Both the position numbers and the translations under genes were made by a program. Shown here piece by piece: positions 23,922 to 35,170 of a stretch of DNA of 64,000 bases (positions within the stretch are counted from its first letter, which is position 1; each line of letters starts with the position of its first letter). The notes below the pieces were generated by a model. The model was not told the DNA's origin, ran no database searches, and was given only the letters and a program-made list of their open reading frames with translations. Origin of the DNA: Sinonovacula constricta (Eukaryota; Mollusca; Bivalvia; Cardiida; Solecurtidae); contig CM017562.1 in NCBI GenBank assembly GCA_007844125.1, positions 65,855,129-65,919,128 of the forward strand, in the 5' to 3' direction.

Positions 23922-25724
23922 CATAATAGATCTGGGTCCCTGGTGATCATATAGGAAGTGTTGCTGTGCCATATTAGATCTGGGTCCCTGGTGATCATAT
24001 GGGATATGTTGCTATGCCATATTAGATCTGGGTCCCTGGTGATCATATGGGATATGTTGCTGTGCCATATTAGATCTGGGTCCCTAGTGATCATATGGTA
24101 TATGTTGCTATGCCATATTAGATCTAGGTCCCTGGTGATCATATAGGATATTTTGCTATGCCATATTAGATCTTGGTCCATGGTGATCATATGGGATATG
24201 TTGCTATGCCATGTTAGATCTGGGTCCCTGGTAATCATATGGGATATGTTGCTATGCCATATTAGATCTGGATCCATGGTAATCATATAGGATATGTTGC
24301 TATGCCATGTTAGATCTGGATCCCTGGTAATCATATGGGATATGTTGCTATGCCATATTAGATCTGGATTCATGGTAATCATATAGGATATGTTGCTATG
24401 CCATGTTAGATCTGGGTCCCTGGTAATCATATGGGATATGTTGCTGTGCCATATTAGATCTGGGTCCATGGTGATCATATGGGATATGTTGCTGTGCCAT
24501 GTTAGATCTGGATCCATGGTGATCATATGGGATATGTTGCTATGCCATATTAGATCTGGGTCCCTGGTGATCATATGGGATATGTTGCTATGCCATATTA
24601 GGTCTGGGTCCATGGTGATCATATGGGATATGTTGCTATGCCATGTTAGATCTGGGTCCATGGTGATCATATGGGATATGTTGCTATGCCATATTAGATC
24701 TTGGTCCCTGGTGATCATATGGGATATGTTGCAATGCCATATTAGATCTGGGTCCATGGTGATCATATGGGATATGTTGCTGTGCCATATTAGATCTTGG
24801 TCCCTGGTGATCATATGGGATATGTTGCTATGCCATATTAGATCTGGGTCCCTGGTGATCATATAGGATATGTTGCTATGCCATATTAGATCTTGGCCCT
24901 GGTGATCATATAGAATATGTTTCTATGCCATATTAGATCTGGGACCCTGGTGATCATATGGGATATGTTGCTGTGCCATATTAGATCTAGGTCCCTGGTG
25001 ATCATATGGGATATGTTGCTGTGCCATATTAGATCTTGGCCCTGGTGATCATATGGGATATGTTGCTGTGCCATATTAGATCTAGGTCCCTGGTGATCAT
25101 ATGGGATATGTTGCTGTGCCATATTAGATCTGGGTCCCTGGTGATCATATGGGATATGTTGCTGTGCCATATTAGATCTGGGTCCCTGGTGATCATATGG
25201 GATATGTTGCTGTGCCATGTTAGATCTGGGTCCATGGTGATCATATGGGATATGTTGCTGTGCCATATTAGATCTGGGTCCCTGGTGATCATATGGGATA
25301 TGTTGCTGTGCCATGTTAGATCTGGGTCCATGGTGATCATATGGGATATGTTGCTGTGCCATGTTAGATCTAGGTCCATGGTGATCATATGGGATATGTT
25401 GCTGTGCCATGTTAGATCTGTGTCCATGGTGATCATATGGGATATGTTGCTGTGCCATATTAGATCTGGGTCCATGGTGATCATATGGGATATGTTGCTG
25501 TGCCATGTTAGATCTGGGTCCCTGGTGATCATATGGGATATGTTGCTGTGCCATGTTAGATCTGGGTCCATGGTGATCATATGGGATATGTTGCTGTGCC
25601 ATGTTAGATCTGGGTCCCTGGTGATCATATGGGATATGTTGCTGTGCCATGTTAGATCTGGGTCCATGGTGATCATATGGGATATGTTGCTGTGCCATAT
25701 TAGATCTAGGTCCCTGATGATCAC
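23922..25724. repeat. 48-bp satellite array F, main part (about 37 units)
   Basis: Units of gatctgggtccctggtgatc, then atatgggatatgttgctgtg, then ccatatta recur every 48 bp. Variable sites are g/a in gctRtgcc, the ccctgg/ccatgg alternation, and atatta/atgtta. The unit has partial dyad symmetry (gatcatatgg ... ccatattagatc). Because 48 is a multiple of 3, both strands stay open in several frames: 349 and 288 codons on minus, 236 on plus, with 16-residue repeats. These are counted as satellite, not genes. Confidence 0.97.
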
Positions 25725-28700
25725 ATTCCGGTTCTTGCAGTTTTAGGAACATATTTTTATTGAACTTGCAAGGATGACATCAGATTGTGTGGTTTTTTTT
25801 TAACATTGTTTACATAAACAAGAGCTTGGACTGTAACTGCTAGAAGCAATGATGAGGATCTCATTTTATGTTAATGTTGCTGACTTGCTTCTTTGTATTA
25901 TTTTATTTGATGTCCTATGCTAAAGTGCATCTCATAGATTTAATTATCCCTGTCTCATGTTTCAGTGAGTATAACAATAGAACTTCCTATACTGAACATA
26001 GCACATAAAAGCAGGTTTGTGGTTAAGCATACCAGTGGTGGACTTCAGGTACTATGTTGTTTGTCCAGAAGTTACTGATATTTGGTATAAAGCTTCTAAC
26101 TTGTAAGAAGAAAGTTCCTGTTGGACTGAATGGACCTCTTACTGTTATTGGATTAAACTTGTGTTCATGTTAATAACTGTTTAGTAATTTCCAGCTCTGT
26201 TAAAGGGAAGAAACATTAAATCTGAGATTATTTGATGTGTGGAAAGAATCAGTTTAAGTTGAAACTTAGTGAGATGTCTGAAAAAAATACCATTTAGATC
26301 ATACTGAAAGTGAGTAAAATTATTGTTTTATTTTTATTTGATCAGAAATGAGACTCCTTATTAAAACTGTAGAGAGGCTACATTGTAGCTGAATTCCAGT
26401 AAACAATTCACTGACAAGAAAAGTCATTGTGATGCAAAGCATTGAAAATGATGCAAAAATGGAACAGGTAAACAAATTAAAGAAATATGGAAGCAAGAAA
26501 GAAGACATACTTGGAAAGTAACGTCTTTTATTGGATAGTTTTCAGTAACTATAAATCACCAGAAAAAAGTATGAATAATGTATTATCCCTAGACCATAGA
26601 ATGGTTTAAAAACAAAAACAACCACAAAAAATTAAAAAAACAAAAACAACACCATTTAATAGGTTTTTCAAGATGTTCGACATGTAGAAAAAAAATGGCA
26701 AAATTATTTTAATGAACTATAGAACTAAAGTGTATAAGCAGAAAATGCATGTGTACTATTCAGGATCATAGTATATTGTTTTTTAATTATCAGAATCTTA
26801 CTGTTTATCATCAAAGTTGTTTTGCATCAAAGAAATTTTTGTATCTGGGTTATGTAGTCAGAGAAAACTTAGTCTTTCCTAAATCAAACCCACTTCTTGA
26901 CTGTTAAAGTAGAACAGTTGACGACAAAAACTGAGAGAAACAGTTAACAGAATAACCTGGCATGTCATTGATCCCGATGGAAATAATGTTGTTACACATC
27001 AACATAATTACATAATTATGTGATAATGTGGTTAATTATTATGCATGTTAAAAATATAACTTAACAAACATTGCTGTCAAGTCAAAGGAAGTATGCCATT
27101 GAATATAAGACCCAAATACTACAAAATATCAAATGACTTATTACAAACAGCAAGTTTTCAGTGTTATCAAATAGGGAACTGCTATTCAGTACAGCTGGTG
27201 GTAAAGAAATGGTCATCAAAGTAATAGTCTGGACATATTCTGTTTTTGCTAAATGTTCATGAAAATAAAGAATTGGGCAATGATTAAAATCCCATGTTGG
27301 GTCTTGGGTTTGAACCCAGAATCTTCCGTCCTGAATCCATATTTTTTAACCTAGTCACCAAGAATACTACAATCATGTAATAGATGCTTTCTTTGTGTGA
27401 TGGACACTTATTAATGATCATCCAAATTAAATAAGATCTGTTTGAAAACTGTATGGGTCCAAGGTTTGAATGTTGAACCCTCCCATCCCAATTCCATAAC
27501 CTTAACCTCTTTCCTCAGAAAACTTCAAGCATAGTAAAGCTATTTTTGGCTATGGACTGTTTCAATGCTACTTAGTTAAGTATAAATATGTAAGGGCTTA
27601 CTGAGAATCCATGTATAATTATGTTCAAGGTTTAGACATTTTAATGATTAAAAGATATAAAACAAAATCTCTCGTTTTCTGTCAAGTTTGTTTCAAAGTG
27701 ACAGGCACACAAAAATGAATATAAAATTACATAAAATAAATAACAAAAAAGAATGCCGTTTACCGAATTTTGGACACTTATAATATCAGGGTTATGAAAG
27801 TCTGCAGAACATACTTTCCCCTTGTGCAAATTTCAGTGAGCACTCCATATATAGATGTTGTGCTCCAGTGCATTGCCAACAACAGCCACTGCTGAAAGTC
27901 TTCAAGAGATGTTCAGTGTTGAAATAGAGCAGTAAAAAGAAATGACTATATTATTGTCCATTGTTGCTCTGATGGATTGGCAGTGCATTGTACACCCAAT
28001 ATTTCAAAGAAACAACTATTTTGAGCGTATATAGATATTTAAAAATTTTGCTTCTAGTTTGCTTGCATTTTCGATATTCTTTTGAATTTGCATGGAAAAT
28101 GAGTCAGTATCATCATCTATTATTAGCATACATGTGTAACCTCTAACAGCCAGCACACCAGATATGTAATATCCAAATATTTTTTGATTGATATGTGTCA
28201 CCACATACCCCTAAGGCATATCTTCATGTGTCACTTGGTGTACACACAGTGGGATAAAATACACACTTCACGGCATTGTTATTAGTAAAAGAAGGGTAAA
28301 AGAAACTTTATACCATTTTAAGTTATTTTCCAGCTGCAGCTGCCAATATATTTGCACCAGACAACCAATGACTTTGTTAAGTATGTCATTCCTTTGAAGA
28401 AAACACAGGGAAATAACTGGTTCTGTCTTGAAAATGTGTATATATGCCCTTACATAAGTAATGAATGAGACTGAATACACAATCATTTCTCCTTCTGTCG
28501 ACTCCATGCAACAGTTTGAGCACACATTGTGAAACACTATTAAAATCTAAGCGGTATAATACATGTATGGTATCATCGCAGTACACCAGATAGCATAAAC
28601 AGGCTATTGTGAGATTGAGTGATCAGTTTTGAATAAGTTAAATAGGTGAAGAAAGTAAAGCAAGTAAGTCACAGTTTTGCATAGCTACAAGACACATCTT

Positions 28701-29470
28701 AGGTACAACACAATCTGCATTTTATATTTATTCAAATGATTGTGTTGCAATCCAGCCAATTGGTGTACATCAGTCACATGTGAAGTGAATCATGCAAAGT
28801 CCCAAGATATATTAGGTTGTTCAGGATTAAGAGGTTTAAAAACATAAGTCTTTTAATTCTCTATACCTTGAAACACTATGATGAAGTACAACATGTTCAA
28901 GCAGTCATAGAAATAAGAATAGAAATTTACAAGCAAGTCTGGCTAGTAACGAAGCAATTTTTACTAGCCCAAAAGAAAATTCACTAGCTTGAATTAAATT
29001 CTGTTTTAATTTACAAGTAAGTCTAAATATCTAAGATAAGTACAGAAAAAAAACACTATTTAACATTCAACATTTATTTATTTTCTAGAATACACGAAAA
29101 TAAAATTCCAGTCGTAAAACATGGTGTTTGACTCCCTCGTTAATGGCAACAAGGGCCTGTTATTTGTCCAGGAAAGAAGAAAAACTCTGTCACAAACATC
29201 TTCATATTTACATTTGGTGGTCATACACTTGGCAACATGAGTTTTTTTTCTGGGTTTTGCACCAGAAACATTTTTTCATTTTCATTTTCTCTGCCATTTT
29301 GTTCTGTGGCCCAGATGATTTTAATTTGGTATAGAACATTATGTACCATAATACAGGAAATAGAACACCGTGTGGTTCCGCCGCACTAAACATTTTGGTT
29401 AAGTGTGCATAACACTTTTATGATACAAGCAACAGCTTGCCGAATGATTAAGTGACTGAAAAGTATGTTT
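25725..29470. other. 3.7-kb AT-rich linker, no gene recognised
   Basis: Longest non-satellite stretch apart from 46.9-50.2 kb. Short frames of up to 89 codons have no protein-like features. An A-rich low-complexity patch lies at about 26606-26652, and two tRNA-like segments on the minus strand at 27265-27530. No splice-bounded coding exon could be supported. Confidence 0.5.
27265..27530 (-). mobile_element. Possible pair of degenerate tRNA-derived SINE heads
   Basis: On the minus strand there is a B-box-like gggttcaaaccc (27307-27318) preceded, at tRNA-like spacing, by ggtgactaggttaaa. About 155 bp away a related segment reads gaggttaaggtta ... gggagggttcaac. The similar layout of the two suggests a dimeric or doubly inserted tRNA-related SINE. 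No tail or target duplication was found. Confidence 0.35.
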
Positions 29471-29609
29471 ACTAATTCAAAATAAAAGTACAATAATTTT
29501 TCAACAATCTGGATCTAATAATCCGTCGGGATAGTAAGTTGGCATTTTTAACAAGCCTGACGGGCTTAGTAGATCCAGATCATTGAAAAATTATTGTACT
29601 TTCATTTAG
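29471..29609. repeat. Imperfect inverted repeat (possible MITE) abutting array G
   Basis: Left arm agtacaataatttttcaa (29487-29504) pairs with ttgaaaaattattgtact (29583-29600). Pairing continues inward with mismatches (tctggatcta / tagatccaga; ccgtc / gacgg), leaving a loop of roughly 30 bases. Weaker pairing extends outward (tactaa / ttagta). The 66-bp array starts within two bases of the right arm. Confidence 0.7.
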
Positions 29610-29610
29610 T

Positions 29611-30294
29611 AATATTACCATAGTATAATAGAATTATGCAACCATCACACACGTGTCTAAACATGAGTTGTCTTATGTTTTTACCATGGTATGATAGAAT
29701 TATGCAACCATCACACAAGTGTCTAAACATGAGCTGTCTTATGTTATTACCATGATATGATAGAATTATACAACCATCACACAAGTGTCTAAACATGAGC
29801 TGTCTTATGTTATTACCATGATATGATAGAATTATACAACCATCACACAAGTGTCTAAACATGAGTTGTCTAATGTCATTATCATGGTATGATAGAATTA
29901 TTCAACCATCACACAAGTGTCTAAATATGAGCTGTCTAATGTAATTACCATGGTATGATAGAATTATTCAACCATCACACAAGTGTCTAAACATGAGCTG
30001 TCTAATGTCATTATCATGGTATGATAGAATTATTCAACCATCACACAAGTGTCTAAATATGAGCTGTCTAATGTAATTACCATGGTATGATAGAATTATA
30101 CAACCATCACACAAGTGTCTAAACATGAGCTGTCTTATGTTATTACCATGATATGATAGAATTATACAACCATCACACAAGTGTCTAAACATGAGTTGTC
30201 TTATGTTTTTACCATGGTATGATAGAATTATGCAACCATCACACAAGTGTCTAAACATGAGCTGTCTTATGTAATTACCATGGTATGATAGAAT
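29611..30294. repeat. 66-bp satellite array G, left part (about 10 units)
   Basis: Units of accatggtatgatagaatta, then ttcaaccatcacacaagtgt, then ctaaacatgagctgtctaat and gtcatt recur every 66 bp. The accatggt palindrome is in every well-preserved unit. A multiple-of-3 period keeps several frames open (22-residue repeats); these are not called as genes. Confidence 0.97.
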
Positions 30295-30664
30295 CAGGCG
30301 CGTTTCTCCCATTACGCACTTTACGCATGTGCGTAACCTCCGCTCGAAAAATCTAAAATCTAAAAGTACCAAACACACTAAGAAAGTCGAAGCTTAACCC
30401 GGGTTAGGAATGATATATTTTATTTCCGTAGTTTCTATGTTAAAAAATCTTATTACCACACCAATCAAGTTGAAAAGGTTTAAAATGATTAAAGTTATAC
30501 ACGTCAGTATTTTAGACGTTCATATTTTGCGTTAAGTTCTTCGCATGTGCGCATTTTACCTGTTATTTATTAGAAAAGAACCGAATATATTCAAAAGTAT
30601 TATTACAAAGGTTATTTCCCTTGTAATTGTGCGTAATTTCAAAAACGGCCCAGATACGTGCCTG
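30295..30664. mobile_element. 370-bp MITE with perfect 8-bp target duplication (hAT-type)
   Basis: Ends are caggcgcgtttct (30295) and agatacgtgcctg (ending 30664); inverted, they match at 11 of 13 bases. The satellite bases gatagaat are repeated exactly at 30287-30294 and 30665-30672, and the 66-bp period resumes in phase after one copy is removed. An 8-bp duplication with CAGG...CCTG ends fits a non-autonomous hAT element; a P-type element is the main alternative. Subterminal gcgtaa/ttacgc-type segments occur at both sides. No coding capacity. Confidence 0.9.
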
Positions 30665-30672
30665 GATAGAAT

Positions 30673-32089
30673 TATTCAACCATCACACACGTGTCTAAAC
30701 ATGAGTTGTCTTATGTTATTACCATGGTATGATAGAATTATGCAACCATCACACAAGTGTCTAAACATGAGTTGTCTTATGTTATTACCATGATATGATA
30801 GAATTATACAACCATCACACATGTGTTCAAACATGAGCTGTCTTATGTTATTACCATGGTATGATAGAATTATGCAACCATCACACAAGTGTCTAAACAT
30901 GAGTTGTCTTATGTTATTACCATGGTATGATAGAATTATTCAACCATCACACAAGTGTCTAAACATGAGCTGTCTAATGTCATTACCATGGTATGATAGA
31001 ATTATTCAACCATCACACAAGTGTCTAAACATGAGCTGTCTAATGTCATTACCATGGTATGATAGAATTATTCAACCATCACACAAGTGTCTAAACATGA
31101 GCTGTCTAATGTCATTATCATGGTATGATAGAATTATTCAACCATCACACAAGTGTCTAAATATGAGCTGTCTAATGTAATTACCATGGTATGATAGAAT
31201 TATTCAACCATCACACAAGTGTCTAAACATGAGTTGTCTTATGTTATTACCATGATATGATAGAATTATGCAACCATCACACAAGTGTCTAAACATGAGC
31301 TGTCTTATGTTATTACCATGGTATGATAGAATTATGCAACCATCACACATGTGTCTAAACATGAGTTGTCTTATGTCATTACCATGGTATGATAGAATTA
31401 TTCAACCATCACACAAGTGTCTAAACATGAGCTGTCTAATGTCATAACCATGGTACGATAGAATTATGTGACCGTCACACCAGTGTCTAAACATGAGCTG
31501 TCTAATGTCATTACCATGGTATGATAGAATTATTCAACCATCGCACCAGTGTCTAAACATGAGCCGTCTTATGTCATTACCATGATATGATAGAATTATT
31601 CAACCATCACACAAGTGTCTAAACATGAGCTGTCTAATGTCATTACCATGGTATGATAGAATTATTCAACCATCACACAAGTGTCTAAACATGAGCTGTC
31701 TAATGTCATTACCATTATATGATAGAATTATTCAACCATCACACCAGTGTCTAAACATGAGCCGTCTTATGTCATTACCATGGTATGATAGAATTATTCA
31801 ACCATCACACAAGTGTCTAAACATGAGCTGTCTAATGTCATTACCATGGTATGATAGAATTATTCAACCATCACACAAGTGTCTAAACATGAGCTGTCTA
31901 ATGTCATTATCATGGTATGATAGAATTATTCAACCATCACACAAGTGTCTAAATATGAGCTGTCTAATGTAATTACCATGGTATGATAGAATTATTCAAC
32001 CATCACACAAGTGTCTAAACATGAGCTGTCTAATGTAATTACCATGGTATGATAGAATTATTCAACCATCACACCAGTGTCTAAACAGT
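30673..32089. repeat. 66-bp satellite array G, right part (about 21 units)
   Basis: Continuation of the 66-bp array after the MITE. Variants at the cttatgttatt / ctaatgtcatt positions are clustered: t-type near the MITE, c-type toward the right. A block around 31080-31200 is closely repeated at about 31870-31990 (the same atatgagctgtctaatgtaa variant), showing a local duplication. Confidence 0.97.
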
Positions 32090-32209
32090 AATTTTGGTTG
32101 ATGCCTTCCTGTAAATGATAATGGCATATAACTTCTTCCTGGTTTCAAAAAAGAAAGCAGAAAACTGACATATATTTAATATGACTAAAACCAAATGATA
32201 TTTAAATGT

Positions 32210-32430
32210 GGTACCTGACAATTTGCCTATATCTGGTATATCTGGTATATCTGGTATTTGTAACAATATTTGACCTCTGTTTGGGGTATTTGTGCATTAT
32301 TTCTGTAAAAAAACATCTTTCTTTAGTCTAAGCTTTGGTCACATAGTTGTTTTATTTTAAAAATAGCTAACTGTGCAGTGTGGCTCAGATAGGAAATACA
32401 TGTTATGATACACTTTTCAGACAGGTATAG
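32210..32430 (+). repeat. Dispersed repeat, copy 1
   Basis: Shares acctgacaatttgcctatat, gtaacaatattt, and aaaaatagctaact followed by ggctcagataggaaatacat with 58555-58915, in the same order and orientation. The shorter form lacks the middle of the other copy. Confidence 0.65.
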
Positions 32431-32642
32431 GACATAAATACAGGCCATTTTAATAAAATTTTAATAAAACTATTTTTGGTCCAAACTTTTAAGGTGGTAA
32501 ACCATGCCCAAATACATTGAACAATATTTTACCCATGTTTTTGCATATTGGGTTATTTTTTTAGAACAGACAACCTTGAACACTACCCTACTTGTAAGAC
32601 AGTATAAACCACAAATAAATTACTATAATTTTCATTCCTTCC

Positions 32643-32880
32643 ACGCGGTGCCGGTGGCTGAACGGTTAGAGTTGCTGACTTGAAACTCCTCAGCCCTTCA
32701 TTGCATGAGGTGGAGTCCCAGTCAGGGTGAGAACTTTCATGTGGGGAGGTTTTCCAGCTAACCTGCTGCACCAGTGGTTTTACCCAGACATACATCTGGG
32801 GTCTACCTCTACCATTAATTAGCTGGACGTCACCAATATGACTATAACTGTGTCAGTGTGATGTATCAAAGAACAAACAA
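32643..32880 (+). mobile_element. tRNA-derived SINE (family 2, copy 1)
   Basis: A tRNA-like head (ggctgaacggttagagt as A box; a weak B box at gtggagtccc) is followed by a conserved central segment (tgtggggaggttttccagct; acctgctgcacc; tacccagaca). The 3' part has tagctggacgtc and ends in an A-rich caaagaacaaacaaac tail. Two other copies in the window (42955-43197 and, reversed, 47345-47575) share the central segment. Confidence 0.8.
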
Positions 32881-32889
32881 ACATCATTC

Positions 32890-33075
32890 TTTTTTTATAT
32901 CTAAGTAAGCATAATGGGGAGATCTGCAGAAATTAGATCTCAACGCATGCATGGAGGATGATGATTTAACCAGATCTCATCAGTATAGTAAATATGGTTT
33001 TCTTAGTATTAACAAAAGCTAACTGTAAAGCATGGCACAGATAGGAAAAATGAGTTATAATGATGCGTGGAGTAT
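32890..33075 (+). repeat. Dispersed repeat, copy 2 (partial)
   Basis: Contains aagcataatggggagatctg-like text, agatctcaacgcatgca and aaaagctaactgt...ggcacagataggaaa. This aligns loosely, in order, with 58750-58905. It follows the family-2 SINE, so copy 1 (32210-32430) and this segment may be two parts of one old repeat split by that insertion. Confidence 0.5.
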
Positions 33076-33464
33076 GTGTTGTGTTTCAATGTTCACATTG
33101 ATGTACTACATCAATGAACAGATTTGCGTGGGATCATTTAAGGCAACAATGTTTTATTTGTTTGTACGAAGGAAAAGTAAAAGGTAAAGACTCTCAGATG
33201 CCATCTTTAAGTGGATTATTCAAGTAGCTTTAGTCACAATCCTTGGTAACTCTTGTCTGCTCATCAAGCTATTATTGTTGGTCGTCCATTGAGGTTTAAT
33301 GTCCATCACTTGTCCATTTATGTTGCCTAGTCCCCATCCCTTTTGTCAAATGTCACTGTCCATTGAAGTCTGACTGAAATGCAGGTGAAACCCCCAGAAT
33401 ATCTTGTTTGAAGTTTGGTTCATTACATGGGCAGTCCACTTGATATTTGATTGCCCCATACATG

Positions 33465-34367
33465 GCCCAGCCAGGCTGTGTAGCTACAAGCGTCCCATAC
33501 ATGGCCCAGCCAGGCTGTATAGCTACAAGCCGTCCCATACATGGCCCAGCCAGGCTGTGTAACTACAAGCCGTCCCATACATGGCCCAGCCAGACTGTGT
33601 AGCCACAAGCCGTCCCATACATGGCCCAGCCAGGCTGTGTAACTACAAGCCGTCCCATACATGGCCCAGCCAGGCTGTGTAACTACAAGCCGTCCCATAC
33701 ATGGCCCAGCCAGGCTGTGTAACTACAAGCCGTCCCATACATGGCCCAGCCAGGCTGTGTAGCCACAAGCTGTCCCATACATGGCCCAGCCAGGCTGTGT
33801 AACTACAAGCCGTTCCATACATGGCCAAGCCAGGCTGTGTAGCTACAAGCCGTCCCATACATGGCCCAGCCAGGCTGTGTAACTACAAGCCATCCCATAC
33901 ATGGCCAAGCCAGGCTGTGTAGCTACAAGCCATCCCATACATGGCCTAGCCAGGCTGTGTAGCCACAAGCTGTCCCATACATGGCCCAGCCAGGCTGTGT
34001 AGCTACAAGCCATCCCATACATGGCCCAGCCAGGCTGTGTAACTACAAGCCGTCCCATACATAGCCCAGCCAGGCTGTGTAACTACAAGCCGTCCAATAC
34101 ATGGCTTAGCCAGGCTGTGTAGCCACAAGCCTTCCCATACATGGCCCAGCCAGGCTGTGTAACTACAAGCCGTCCTGTACATGGCCCAGCCAGGCTGTGT
34201 AGCCACAAGCCATCCCATACATGGCCCAGCCAGGCTGTGTAACTACAAGCGGACCAGTACATGGCCCAGCCAGGCTGTGTAGCTACAAGCCATCCCATAC
34301 ATGGCCCAGCCAGGCTGTGTAGCTACAAGCCGTCCCATACATGGCCCAGGCTCTGTAACTACAAGCT
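33465..34367. repeat. 40-bp minisatellite array H (about 22 units)
   Basis: Units of catggcccagccaggctgtg then tagctacaagccgtcccata recur at exactly 40 bp with almost no indels until the last unit. Variants are agctac / aactac / agccac and ccgtccc / ccatccc / ctgtccc. It is the most GC-rich array here. Minus-strand frames of about 71 codons with three 40-bp units per 40-residue cycle are by-products. Confidence 0.97.
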
Positions 34368-35170
34368 GATAGTTAAATAATGACCACTGCCATTCATCAA
34401 TGCTTCAACTAGCATACAGAATGCAAACCTGCTGTTACATCAGTTGTGTTATTTTTCTTTAACCCTTAGCAAATAGTGCAGATTCTGATAAGAGAGTTTC
34501 CAGTGGCAGTTGGCCATTCTGGATCTTAATGAATTGTCTTAGCTTGATCAATTAGTCAAGAGTTTTACAGTATACTACCCAAAATTAGTTTATTAGCTTA
34601 ACCACCAAGTAAAGAGCCAACACATTTTATTAGTGAATAACAGATTTTAATACTGTCACAAATTGCAGATTAGCACTTTTTCACAACACTTTCAATTCTT
34701 TTCTTTTTTAAATGTTGAAAATAATAAAAACTTTTTCAGCCAGGACTCTGGTATTAATAAAAGCATGATGATTATCATTGCAATGGCTGTTGTTCTTTTC
34801 TTTGCAAACCAGTGTTCACTTGCAATGGCATAAACAACGTTCAAAAAATAGAGTTAAGGTTTTTTATCACTTAAGTTTCTTCACCAATCAAGATATGTTC
34901 ATGTTTTGGTTATAAAAGCCCTTGTAGAAGTGCTTGTGTTAACCTCCACTGTGGCCATTCAGGCTTGGGATTTCTTTGTTACTTTTTGTAGGAGTTTTTG
35001 AGTCAGATGAGAGAAATAAGAAAAAAAAAGTATATAATGGGAGAAAGTATACTTTGTTTCCCAGCAGTACAGAAAAATGCACAATGTCATGGGTATGGGT
35101 CATTTTCCCATGTGTGTGAGACAATAATAACCCATGTGATCAATGAGGACAGGGTGGCCTTGCAGAGGTG
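34368..35170. other. AT-rich linker
   Basis: Mostly unique DNA. Positions 34465-34530 (gcaaatagtgcag, then gagtttcca) resemble the segment at 11794-11835, a likely old dispersed repeat. No gene recognised. Confidence 0.5.

Larger units (their letters stand above)
32090..33464. other. Linker with dispersed repeats and one SINE
   Basis: Holds a short tatctgg-type microsatellite (about 32230-32259), two parts of a dispersed repeat also present at 58.6-58.9 kb, and the SINE at 32643-32880. A small imperfect hairpin lies at 33086-33121. No gene recognised. Confidence 0.5.

Noticed and set aside
23813..25752. 349-, 288- and 236-codon frames as genes
   Set aside because: They are translations of the 48-bp satellite in different frames and strands, and one runs through the edge of the transposon.
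33086..33121. Hairpin gttcacattgatgta / tacatcaatgaac as a regulatory structure
   Set aside because: Short, imperfect and isolated in AT-rich DNA; no supporting context.
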